Of a stretch of 64,000 nucleotides of DNA, positions 46,663 through 58,242 are shown piece by piece. The DNA lies in contig OX359264.1 in the NCBI GenBank assembly GCA_947179155.2, forward strand, positions 47,112,202-47,176,201. Reading direction: 5' to 3'. This DNA comes from Hedera helix (taxonomy: Eukaryota; Streptophyta; Magnoliopsida; Apiales; Araliaceae). Within the stretch, counting starts at the first letter, position 1, and each line of letters starts with the position of its first letter. The position numbers and the translations under genes were made by a program. The notes below the pieces were generated by a model that saw nothing but the letters and a program-made list of their open reading frames with translations, did no database searches and was not told where the DNA came from.

Positions 46663-47796
46663 TGTAACACCCCAGTCCCACATCAGTTAATATGGAACAT
46701 TTGGATGTGTATATAAGGACTCAAAGCTACTATCAGTAATATCTTCAGTCATGACATTTTAGGTGAGCATGTGGTGGGCTAAGATAACCCAAGAAGATAT
46801 TATTGAGATAGTGCATTAGGCCTTATTCTGTTATGATTTGACTTGGATTTGGGATTTAACCCAGGTCATTACATATAGTATCAGAGCCGACTCTCGAAAG
46901 TTCAAGTCGGGTTGCCGGAGGTGGGGACAAAGGTGGGCCTAGTAGGCGGCTGGTATTATCCAACAATAGCTAGAGAGAAAAAGTTTGTGGGCCTTGTGTG
47001 GCTATGTGTTCAGCCTGACGGGCACGTTAAACATTTAAGTGAGGGAGTTTATAACATTCCACATCGGTTAATATAGGATATTTGGATGTGTATATAAGAA
47101 CATAATATGCTATCATTAATACATTTAGTCATGATTTTTCGGGTGAGCCTGTGGTGGACTAAGATGATCCCAAAAGATGTTATTGAGACAACGCATTAAG
47201 CCTTATTATAACTGGGGTGTTACAAACTCCCCCACTTAACTACCTGACGTCATTGTCTTAATAATATCTTCTTGAGTTATATTAGCCCACCACAAGCTCA
47301 CCCAAAAGGTCATGCCTGAAGGTATTAATGATAGCAGATTAGGTTTTTATATACACATCTAAATATCTCGTATTAACCGATGTAGGATATTATAAACTCC
47401 CCCACTTAAATGTTTAACGTCCCCGTCAGGCCGAACACATAGTCACACAAGGCCCATAAACTTTGTCTTTCTAGCCATTTTGGGATAATACCAATGGCCT
47501 ACTAGGCCCACCTTCGTGTCCCCACCTCCGACAACCCGATCGGATAACCCGGCTCGAGCTTTCAAGAGTCAGCTCTAATACCATATATAACGACCTGGGT
47601 CAAATCCTAAGTCCGAATCAAATCATAACAAAATAAGGCCTAATGTGCTATCTCAATAATAACTTCTTAGGTCATCTTAACCCACCACAGGTTCACCCAA
47701 AAAGTCATGACTTAAGGTATTAATAATAACAGTTTTGAGTCCTTATATACACATCTAAATGTCTCATATTAATCGATGTGGGACTGATGTGTTATA
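46663..47796. mobile_element. Two TRIM copies in inverted orientation
   Basis: The left copy (46,663-about 47,210) has an LTR of 211 bp starting TGTAACACCCCAGTCCCACA, a TAGTATCAGAGCC primer-binding site at 46,876-46,888, a short internal region, a GTGAGGGAGTT polypurine tract and a second LTR from 47,050. The right copy (47,245-47,796) is the same structure reversed: LTR, 'aactcccccactta', internal region, 'agctctaatacca' primer site, LTR. A short fragment 'actggggtgttaca' plus 'aactcccccactta' (47,211-47,244) joins them. No coding capacity and total size under 600 bp per copy fit terminal-repeat retrotransposons in miniature. The outer flanks TCATA (46,658-46,662) and CCATA (47,797-47,801) may be a target duplication of the whole inverted unit. 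Confidence 0.8.
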
Positions 47797-47801
47797 CCAT
47801 A

Positions 47802-48087
47802 TGTGACACTTCCGAATCAGGCTCACACCACCCAATTTGAGTCACTAAAAGACTACAACAAAATTATTACACTACAGTGCAAAGTACAATAATACCAAGC
47901 CCAATAATACACAACTAAGTCTTCACTATTATTGATACACTATTTTACAATATGGCGAAGACTATTATAATAACTATCTCGGACCATCATTTCATTCCCC
48001 TCTTTTCCCCGCTAGTCCCGACTATACTCTAATTTCCTAAACAATTGAACAAAAAAAATGGGTGAGCTAAAATAACCCAGTAAAGAA
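47802..48087 (-). repeat. Old gypsy LTR, left part (split by copia)
   Basis: Starts TGTGACACTTCCGAATCAGG, a diverged version of the young gypsy LTR end, and follows it through 'gactacaacaaaattattac' to 'aacccagtaaagaa'. The copia element interrupts it here; it resumes at 59,721. Confidence 0.85.
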
Positions 48088-49559
48088 TGTTGAACATTGA
48101 ATGATTAAATTTGATGATAAATAATGTACAAGGGTTGTGTTAGATAAGATCAAAACTGTTAGGTTGATCTCCTGATATAAATGTATGGATTTATAAAGTC
48201 CTTTGTGTTGTACTAAGACTTAGAGTTAAATAGATCAAAACTGTTAGGTTGATCTTTTGTTGTAATCTACTCATAGAATGGACTTTACGATTTCAGTCAA
48301 GAAGACTCTACGATTAACAGACTCTACGATCAAGACAACCAATCGTAGAATGGACTCTACGATTTTGGCCAAGAAGACTCTACGACCAACAGACTATGTT
48401 CTAAGCAAGAAGTCGTAGAACGAACTCTACGTTCAACAAGTCAAACAGTAGAGTAAACTCTACGATGACAATAAGAGATGATCCATTACAGAACAATCAC
48501 AACAACAGGAATATTCGTAGAGTTGATCTTGGAGGGACGTTGAGCAAAAAGACAAGAGACATTACGACTCTCAGATCAGAAGCTATTTCGTTCAAGAATT
48601 CAATCTGCATTGATGAAACCAAAAAGCTTCTGCAAATAGATCAAAGTTAGAAAAGTCAGGGGACTAACCCAAGCGCACTATGAAACAGAAAGAAGACTTT
48701 TGAGGCAGTAAAGTCAGAGGACTGTGTCCTATGAGTCCTATAGTATGGAAGGACCAAACGACTCTATGAAAGTTGGTAGGAACCTACGATTGCCATATCT
48801 GTCCCCAAGGAAAAAGAAAACACCCTTCCATGGACTAACAGGTCAGATCAAATAAAATCTCATCAGAGCATTAATGAGTTATATTAATATAATATTCATA
48901 AGCTCCCCTCTGTGAGGTAACGTAAAGAAACAAGCTCGAGCAGATGTTCCAAAGGGAAGAAAACTGAAGCCCTCAGTTTTTAAATACCAAGATCGGCAAA
49001 AGAAAGAATAAGCAAATTTTTACACGAGAAAAATATATACTCAAGAAGTTGAAAAAATCAAACTGATAAGAAAGCTTGCATTGCTACTAAGTCCTTCAGA
49101 AACTCATGCTAAAAGCAACTTAGTAGCACATCTAAATCTACATCACTCCAGGAGAGTTCTTTGTGAACTAGAGTATCCAAGTCTGTTAAACTTGTAGAGT
49201 TCTTAGTGAACTAGAATTCCAAGACGGCTGGTCTTGAAGGAATCTTAGTGATTCTGAAATTGTAAAAGTATCCTTAGTGGATTTGCTGCTGGAAGAGCAA
49301 AACAGTGGAGTAGGAGTCTTGCGAGTTCTGAACCACTTAAAACCTGGAGTCTTTCTTATTGTGTCTTTTAATTGCTATATCTGCCATATAATTGCTTGTT
49401 GAATTCTTACTTTAAGATATCAAGAAAAGGGTAAATAAATCGTATTCCGCTGTGTTAAACTTATTGATTAAGAATTAATTAACGTAAGTAAAAGAAATTT
49501 TTTAAAGTATCTATTCAACCCCCCCTTCTAGATATCTATCGTGTCATTGGGAACTAACA
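48088..49559 (+). repeat. 5' LTR of the copia element
   Basis: Starts TGTTGAACATTGAATG and ends 'gtgtcattgggaactaaca'. About nine copies of the CTCTACGAT/ATCGTAGAG motif lie between 48,260 and 48,520. A 61-codon ORF in it recurs in the other LTR and is not a gene. Confidence 0.95.
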
Positions 49560-49561
49560 AT

Positions 49562-49573
49562 TGGTATCAGAGC
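49562..49573 (+). other. Primer-binding site of the copia element
   Basis: TGGTATCAGAGC two bases after the LTR, complementary to the 3' end of initiator-methionine tRNA. Confidence 0.92.
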
Positions 49574-49614
49574 AGGTTCTCACATCTAAAGCCTTACAAG
49601 CTTGAGTAGATCAA

Positions 49615-51658
49615 ATGACACTTAACAAGAACGTATCAGAACTCGGTGGAGGTAACAGACCACCTATGTGTAATAAAGAAAAATTTGCTAACTGAAAAGT
49701 TCGTATGCAGGCTTACATGGATACTATAGATGATGAACTATTCGAGACAGTGCTAAATGGGCCAATCATACCAATGAAACTTGCACTATCAACTGAAGAT
49801 CCAAGCAAGCTAGTAGCAAAGAAAAGAGACGAATGGACAGACAATGAAAAGAAGGATGTTCAAAGAGACAAAAGGGCTAAGAACATCTTATTTCAATCTC
49901 TGGATGATGATCTATTTGAGAACGTTGTCAACTGTAAAACAGCTCAAGAAGTCTGGCAAACTCTGTTGATCATGCATGAAGGAACAAAAGAAGTCAGAGA
50001 AAATAAGCAATCACTGCTTGTTCAGCAGTATGAAATGTTCACCCACATCTCAGGTGAAAACATTACAACCACCTATGAGAGATTTAACTTGCTACTAAAC
50101 TCGCTCAGATCTTATGAAAAAAATATATCTAAACAGAGATCTTATCATTAAATTCATGAGATCTTTGCCAAGCAAATGAGATGCCAAAACCACAGCCATC
50201 CGGGAGTCAAAGAACCTACACGAGATGACTATACAACAGTTATATGGAAATCTTCTCTCCTATGAACTGGAGCTAAATCAAAGAGCAGAGAATCTATCTG
50301 GGGAAAGAAAGAAAGAGAAAAACATTGCTCTTAAAGCCTTAACCTCAACTCACAGAAGCAATCATAAGGATAATTCTGACTCTGATAAGGATGAATCAAA
50401 TGATGATGAAGGAGCTTCCATGCTAGTCAGACATTTTAAAAGATTCATCAACAGAAACAGACCTCAGAAGTTCAGAAGCAACAACAACAAAGAACAACCA
50501 AATGACATTTGCTATAATTGCAAAAAGCCAGGTCACTTCATTGCTAAATGTCCAAAACCCTTAAGAGAAGAGCTGAGGAGGGACAAAACAAAAACAAATC
50601 CAAAAAGGGAATTCAAGAGCTTCCACAAACAAAAGAAGAAAGACAAAAGTTTCATAGCTAAAGGCTCCTGGAGTGACTCAGAAGAAGAACTAAATTCTGA
50701 GTCAAGCGACGAAGAAGAGCCACAAAAGGCCAACCTGTGCTTAATGGCAAACGAAGAAGGAAGCAGCAAAAAGGAATTCAACATAGATGAGGTATTTGAT
50801 TTCTACTCTCCTGAATTAAGCATTGATGATCTTAGAGAAGACATACATGACTTAATGGTAGAATTACATAAATACATAAAAATGTTTAGAAGATTATCTA
50901 AAGATTACTCTCATCTAAAAGAGGATAAAGAAAAAATAAGTATAGAATTAGAAGCCTCATTTCAAGCTGCAAAACTTTACTCTAATCTTGAGACTGAGAA
51001 TGAAAGACTAAAAGAGATAAATGAGTTGAGCACTCATAAAGAATCTTATCTAGCCTCCAAGATTCAGGAACTAGAAAAGACAATTTTTATGTGGAACAAG
51101 TCTAGTTCGTCTATGGACACGATCCCAAGTCAAAGAGATATTACTGATAGATCAGGATTAGGATTTGAGAATTCATTCTCAAAGCCCAATATGAAAAAGT
51201 CTATGAAAATAAATGAAGGCAAATCCTTTAATCTTAATAAAGAAATTGTGTTCATCAAATCCTCATATTCTTTATCTCCCAGCAGTTCATATTCTGCTAA
51301 GCCTGCTATCATTTTAGACAATAAAACTCGCACGGGTCTGGGGTTCAGAAAATTGAAAAACAAGTCAAGCAAAACTCACTCTACGAATCATGAGAATCGT
51401 AGAATAGTATGGAAGCAGAATGTAGATCAGCAAAATCAAAAGACTATGAGAAATCATAATCCATACAAATCCTGGACAAATAAGAATTCACAAATGCACA
51501 CATATCATCGTCAATATCATATCAATCATAGGCACCATCATAAAAATGATAAATATTTGTCAAGATATCATAGACTGTAAGGATCTAAAATCAAACAAAT
51601 TTGGGTCCCAAAAGGTACTAACAAAGCAGGACCCAAACAAATATGGGTACCAAAATGA
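49615..51658 (+). pseudogene. gag: Copia gag with Sirevirus-type extension
   Basis: The frame opens at ATG 49,615 and is interrupted by TGA at 49,693, a frameshift in the A run near 50,117, TGA at 50,177, TAA at 51,578 and TGA at 51,656. The N-terminal part has the copia Gag features TAQEVWQTLLIMHEG and QQYEMFTH. After residues around QQLYGNLLSYELELNQ comes the zinc knuckle CYNCKKPGHFIAKC (about 50,512-50,553). A long extension follows, rich in Lys, Glu and Ser, with heptad-like coiled-coil stretches (LKEDKEKISIELEASFQAA). The last residues before pol hold two copies of KQIWVPK. The product would form particles; this copy cannot make it whole. Confidence 0.88.
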
Positions 51659-51671
51659 AGATTGATTTGTC

Positions 51672-54600
51672 ATGCAGGTAAAGAGATCCATCTGGTATCT
51701 TGACAGTGGATGCTCAAGGCACATGACAGGAGACAAGGCTCTTCTATCAGAGTTTAAGGAAAAAGATGGATCTGTTATCATTTTTGGAGACAACCACTCT
51801 GGGAAAATCAGAGGTTATGGCTCAACTGGAAATGGTGTAATATCTTTCAGTAAAGTGGCATATGTTGAGGGACTAAAGCACAACTTGCTAAGTATCAGTC
51901 AACTCTGTGACAAAGGACATCAAGTCACCTTCCTCAACAACCAATGCCAAGTTAGAGATTTGAAGATTAACTCTCTAAAGCTAGAAGGAGTTCGAGAAGG
52001 AAATGTCTGTGTGGTCAATCTTACTCAATTAAGTTCAGAATAAATTGTCTGTTTTCTTGCTAAAGCCTCTGAAGATATGTGCTGGCTTTGGCACAGGAGG
52101 TTATCTCATCTTAACTTCAAGAGCATTTCAAAGCTTGCCTCCAAAGATCTAGTAAAAGGATTGCCAAAGTTAAATTTCATCAAAGAAAAACCCTGCAAAG
52201 CTTGTCAGTTTGGAAAGCAAACAAAGACGTCATTCCAGAACAAGTCAGTAAACTCAAATGATAAGGCTCTTCAATTACTTCACATGGATTTATTCGGACC
52301 TGTCTCGAGGACTAGCCTCGGAGGAAAGAGATACTCTCTAGTGGTAGTAGATGACTACACTAGATATACATGGGTATCTTTTCTAAGCTCTAAAGATGAA
52401 ACCATTTCACATCTTATCAAGCTCTTCAAACTAATCATGAATGAAAAATGCGAAAAGATCAAGGCCATCAGAAGTGATCATGGAAGAGAGTTTGATTTCT
52501 CAGATATGGACCTGTTCTGTGAAGAAAATGGAATCAATCACAACTTCTCAGCCCCAAGGACGCCTCAACAAAATGGAGTAGCAGAAAGGAAGAACAAGAC
52601 TCTTATTGAAGCAGGAAGAACCCTTTTAGCAGCAGCCTATCTTCCTGAATATTTCTGGGCTGAAGCCATCAGTACTGCATGTTACACTCAAAACAGGTCA
52701 CTCATACACTCAACATTGAAGAAGACTCCGTACGAATTATGGAAAGGAAGAAAGCCAAACATAAGTTATTTCCATGCGTTTGGTTGCCTATGCTACGTAC
52801 TCAACAATGGAAAGAAGCATCTGACTAAATTTCAGCCAAAATCAGATGAAGGAATCTTCCTTGGCTATGCAACAGATAGCAGAGCATTCAGGGTGTTCAA
52901 CAAGGAGTCCTTAACTGTTGAAATCTCCATCCATCTCACATTCGATGAATCAGATCCTAAAAAGAAAAGATCAACATTCAACGAGTCATCAGAAACAAGC
53001 TCAACGATCGAAGAACTCAAAATCGTAGAGTCTGACTCTACGACCATAGAACCAGCAAAAGAAATCGTTGAACAAGGAGAGGAAATCGTAGAGCACACCA
53101 CACCAGACATTGAAACTCTACGATCAGAACCAGAAGCTGATTTAGAGGAACTCAGATAAGAAGGCACCAGAACAGACGTCCCTAGAAGAATAAAATGGAC
53201 CAAAGATCACACTCAAGATCTAATTATTGAAGATCCAAACACCGGAATCAAGACAAGAGCTGCAACTTCGAATGAATGCTTTTACCTAAGTTTTCTCTCT
53301 CAAGAGGAACCCAAGAAGATCGAAGAAGCCTTAGAAGATTCAAGTTGGATAGAGGCCATGCAAGAGGAGCTTAATCAATTTGAAAGAAGCAAGGTTTGGA
53401 GATTAGTTGTTAGGCCTCAGCATAAACCAGTCATAGGCACCAAATGGGTTTTCAGAAACAAGATGGATGAAAATGGTGTGATAACGAGAAACAAAGCAAA
53501 ACTGGTGGCCAAAGGTTACTCTCAAGAAGAAGGAATTGACTACGATGAAACGTATGCTCCAATTGCCAGGTTGGAAGCCATAAGGATCTTCCTTGCCTAT
53601 GCTGCACACATGAAGTTCAAAGTCTTCCAAATGGATGTCAAGAGTGCATTTCTAAATAGAGAACTTCAAGAAGAAGTCTACGTGGAACAACCTCCAGGTT
53701 TTATCAATCCAACATTTTCAAATTATGTTTATAAACTAGATAAAACACTATATGGTCTAAAACAAACACCTAGAGCATGGTATGAAACCTTAACTAAATT
53801 TCTCATTGAAAAATGATTCACTAGAGGAAGAGTAGATACTACCTTATTTTTGAGAAAACATAAGGATAAAACACTGTTAGTTCAAATTTATGTAGATGAT
53901 ATCATATTTGGTTCGTCTGATGAAAAATTATGTGAAAGATTTGCCAAGCTTATGCAGAGCAAGTTTGAAATGAGCATGATGGGAGAACTCAACTTCTTCC
54001 TTGGACTACAAGTAAAGCAGACTGATGAAGGCATATTCATTAATCAAGCCAAATACATCAAAGACTTATTAAAGAAGTATGGCATGGAATCTGCAACTAT
54101 CATGAAAACTCCTATGCCACCTGCCACCAAGCTCGACAAAGATGAAAATGGTAAATCCACTGAAATCACTCAGTACAGAGGTATGATAGGCTCACTATTA
54201 TAGCTTACCGCTAGCCGATCAGATATAATGTTTGCTACATGTATATGTGCTAGATTTCAGGCTAACCCCAAAGAGTCTCATCTATTAGCTATGAAAAGAA
54301 TTTTCAAGTATCTTAAAGGAACTCCAAATTTAGGATTATGGTATCCCAAGGAGTCCTCCTTTGATCTAATGAGATACTCAGATGCTGACTATGCAGGATG
54401 CAAAATAGACAGAAAGAGGACAAGTGGAACTTGCCAGATGCTTGGCAGCAGACTTGTCTCTTGGTTTAGTAAGAATCAGAACTCAGTATCCACATCAACT
54501 GCAGAAGCTGAATATATTGCCTCAGGCAGTTGTTGTGCACAAATCTTATAGATGAAGACTCAGCTTGCAGACTATGGGTTTGAGCTTAATTCTATTCTTA

Positions 54601-54815
54601 TATATTGTGATAATACTAGTGCAATTGCTATAACTCATAATCTTGTTATGCATTCAAGAACTAAGCACATAGATATAAGGTATCATTTCATTAGGGATCA
54701 TGTACAAAAGGACAATATATCACTTCACTATATCCCAACTGAAGATCAACTAGCAGATGTGTTTACAAAACCTTTAGATGAATCAAGATTTAATAAACTT
54801 ATAAGTGAGTTATGA
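51672..54815 (+). pseudogene. pol: Copia pol: protease, integrase, reverse transcriptase, RNase H
   Basis: One frame, offset from the gag frame by one base, is broken by stops at 52,041, 53,157, 53,814, 54,201 and 54,549. Protease: WYLDSGCSRHMTG. Integrase: HRRLSHLN with CKACQFGKQ, then DLFGP, SDHGREFD and SAPRTPQQNGVAERKN. Reverse transcriptase: KPVIGTKWVFRNK, FQMDVKSAFLNRE and the catalytic YVDDIIFGS. RNase H: YSDADYAG, STSTAEAEYIA and HIDIRYHFIRDHV, ending with DQLADVFTKPL. The linker between integrase and reverse transcriptase (52,990-53,130) is built partly from CTCTACGAT/ATCGTAGAG repeats. Several stops fall where relatives have tryptophan or glutamine. Confidence 0.92.
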
Positions 54816-54899
54816 ATGCTAAATCTAAACCCTTAATATATATCATGTTTTTTTTTGGAAGATACTAACTCTGCAGGAAGAAAAGTAAGCAAGGAAGAT

Positions 54900-55200
54900 A
54901 AGTAAAAGACAAATTCGTGGAATGCACTCAACGATCGTGAAGTGAAAGATCGCAGAGTACGCTTAAGATCGTAGAGATCACTTAACGATCAACAAACTAA
55001 GGATCGTAGAGCACACTACAAATCGTATAGCTCACTTAACAGTTGGCAAGCCAAGGATCGCAGAGTATTCCTCAATCGTAAAGCTAACTCAATGAACATC
55101 AACAAAAGAATCGAAATGTCAAGAAGGATCGTAAAGCTCTGAGGGCAAAATGGTCATCAACCAACCAAAATGCTCCTATCAGAACTTGACACGCATCTCA
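54900..55200 (+). repeat. GATCGTAGAG repeat cluster between pol and the third coding region
   Basis: About ten variants of 'gatcgtagag', 'gatcgcagag' and 'cttaacgatc' in 250 bases. This non-coding spacer carries the densest run of the element's recurrent motif. A leader-like stretch with 'tctctctctctctc' (55,281-55,296) follows. Confidence 0.7.
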
Positions 55201-55361
55201 GCAAACATAGAGGGAATTTTTTAAATACTTTGAAAACTGCACGTCGTTTATTTCTTCAAATCAAAAATCTATCATTCCTCTTTCTCTCTCTCTCTCAATC
55301 CTAAACCCTAAGTTCTTAATACTCAGATAAATCATTCTTATTGTTTCAGAAAAACTTTCAA

Positions 55362-58063
55362 ATGGCACCTGCTCAAGTCATTCCTGGAAATGAGCTCAAC
55401 TTCGAAGCCTTCATAACAGCAGATAAGCAGTTCAAAAGAATAATCCAGTTACTAGATAAGGCTGGTCTGCGAGAAGCTCTGGGAACAAATACGAGGATTC
55501 TGTCAAAGCTTATCCGAGAGTTTTACATCAATGGATCCTATGCAAATGGAACTCTGACCACTACAGTAAAAGGGGTACAGCTCAACCTCACTGCTGAAGA
55601 ACTAAACCTAGCCCTAGGTTTCAAGTAAGGAGGCCTCACATCTCTAAATATGGTGAATACCGAAGAAGGCCTGAGAAGAATGCACCACCAAAAGAATCCA
55701 GGACTGAAAGGTTTGAAGAAGAAAGAATTTCCTCAGAAATATGAGTTCCTGGCTGATGTGATAGGTAAATGCCTCCTCTGCAAAGACTCAGCTCATGACT
55801 CAGTCAGTGAGGTGCAACTGAAATTAATGACAGCTATAGTCAAGAAGATAAACATCAACTATGGCTCCTTGCTATTGGAATGGATAGGGAACTGGGTCCA
55901 AAATGCGGAAAAAGCTAAGGGGACCAGAAAAATATTTTATGGAAGATTCATCAGCATTCTCCTTAGATCGTCATTGGGGGATCTGATTGAACATGATGAA
56001 GGAAAAGCCCTAAATACTAACAAGAGAATAACTCAGAGACTCTTTGACAACTGGAGGAGGAATCCAGTTAAAAATAGGAAACTATCTCGGTTAGGGGATA
56101 GTGAAGGAACGCAGAGTGGTGCAGGGCCATCGCTGTTAAAGAACACACCTGCAGAAGAAGAATCTCAGGAAGTCAGCAAGCAATCTCAGGGTCTCATCAG
56201 AAAGAGGAAAGGAAAGAGAGCCCTTGAGATTGAAGAACCTCAAGGCTCATCAAATGAGGCTCCTGATGCTGCTCCTGAAGGAAAGGTTGCATCAGAGGAT
56301 GAAGATTCCGATCTGCGAAGGGAAACTCGCAGTAAGTATGAAGCTGAAGAGGCCACTCCAAAATAGCCAAGAAGAAAGAGAAGAAGGCTAGTAAAATTAG
56401 CAGATAAAGACTCAGTAGCTAAGGGGGAGCTACTTGAAAAATATGACATTGCTCCAGTTGAGAAGGAGTCATCTATAGCAGCTGAGCCTATGGATGCTCA
56501 AACTAAGGGGGAGCCACCAGTAGTTTTTGAGCCAGCAAGTGTTATGGCTAAGGGGGAGACTCACGAAGACACTTCAATCACTTCAGCCACAATGAATAAT
56601 GATGAAGAGGATGACATCGAAATAGTGGCCGTCGGAAGAAATGAGCAAAGGCACCTTGACTACAACTGCCTGTTGAAATTCTTGCCACTGATGCCATTCC
56701 ACCGAGCTCTGGTGCACAATGCATAGGATTAAATCTTTTGGACCTTCAAAGCATACCCTAACGTGGTGATTATTGCTCAAGGCTATCATCAGAATCTATT
56801 TTTTGCCTAGAAGCTCATTTCATGCAGCCCCTTTTCACATTCCTTAGAGCAAAAGGTACATTTTATTCGTCTAGCTCTCATTCAAATTCATACACCTTCA
56901 CGGATGTTCAATAAATTTGAGGTGTCTTCAAATGCCAATCTGCATCAAGCTCTACAATCAACACTTCCCCGATCGTAGAGTCACCACCTTCTACGACTGG
57001 TGGTCAAGAAAGCCTCAACGGTCAAAACGTAGAGTGCCCTCCAGACTCTCCCGAAATTCTGCCTACCTAACAAACAATGCCTCATGTTCCATATTCAAGA
57101 CTTCTCTTAACCTACGAGGATATTCCCTCCATCTCTGGTCACGAATACTTTCACATCCCAAGCTCTACGACTGACCAGGGACAACCATCTCAACTCCTCC
57201 AAGAAATTCTGGACAAGGTATCTCGGCTTCCTACAACTGATGGCCTAATTGACTTGACAAGCCATATCCATAGAGAGATACAGAAAGATCTGACATCTAA
57301 GTCCCACGACATTCAATGAAGAATGGATAATGTCATTGATGCTGCCAACGATCTCTCTAACAGCTTGAATAAACAATTCTCCACAAGGTTAAAGCAGTTA
57401 ACGGCAGCAGTCTCTGACAATCTCCAAGGAAGGGATAAAATATTTCTGGAAGCCTTAAACAAACATCAGAAGGCCGTTGTCGTTCTTCAAGAAACCAATG
57501 ACAAATATATCACTCTCCTCAGTAATGAGATCATTGCCTTGAAGAACTCTTTCACAGAACAAGAACATCGATCGAACGACACTTTGTCATTGGTGGAGCA
57601 AAAACAAATAATGGTTGACGAACGACTCCAAGCATACCAAGATGATGTTGCTGCCACTAAGACTCAACTTCAAGAAATTATTCAGGGCATACAACAGTTT
57701 TCAGAACAGGTAGCAACCATTAATGATGCCAACAAGGGGGAGAAGAAACTGAGCACAACAGAACAAACGAGAACGAGCTCAGACTACAGCAGAAGAGGAA
57801 GAGCACCTCAAGGGATGAGGATGGTTTAAACATCAATACATCCTCCTAGATTCGAAGCAGTACCATCTCATCCCAGACAGGATGAGACAGCAAGATCTTC
57901 TTCCTCAACTGCAAGGCCATCTAGCTCACAAGAATGGTTCCAAATTAAAGAAGAAGAAGCTTTGCTGAGGGAAGAAGAACTGAGAAAAGCAGAAGAAGAA
58001 AGGAGAACAGTCTTCAGGCAGAGGGAAGAAGAAAGAAGAAGACCTCCTAGTAGAAGGAGATAA
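55362..58063 (+). pseudogene. Envelope-like third coding region of the copia element
   Basis: The frame opens at ATG 55,362 (MAPAQVIPGNELNF) and continues to 56,726 through stops at 55,626 and 56,364. A frame change and further stops follow. A last part (57,323-58,063, with a stop near 57,827) is alpha-helical and coiled-coil-like, ending in a Glu/Arg-rich tail (EERRRPPSRRR). Sireviruses carry an extra gene in this place, called envelope-like because of predicted helices and coiled coils; its role is unknown. I see no signal peptide or clear membrane segment. Repeats of the residues AKGE at about 56,417-56,560 come from a purine-rich DNA repeat. No host homologue is recognised. Confidence 0.7.
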
Positions 58064-58232
58064 GTTATTTTTTTTACTTAATTGTATTAACTGACTAAAC
58101 ATCAATAAAATTCATTTTTTAGTAGAAAATACAGCTACTCACTGTATGATTAGGCATTCAATTATTCATATGCATTTTTTCTATTTAATGTGTTCAAATC
58201 ACTATCTGCTATTTATGTTGTCATCATCAAAT

Positions 58233-58242
58233 ATGGGGAGAT
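58233..58242 (+). other. Polypurine tract of the copia element
   Basis: 'atggggagat' lies directly before the 3' LTR at 58,243 and would prime plus-strand synthesis. Four similar AAGGGGGAG copies occur upstream within the third coding region. Confidence 0.75.
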
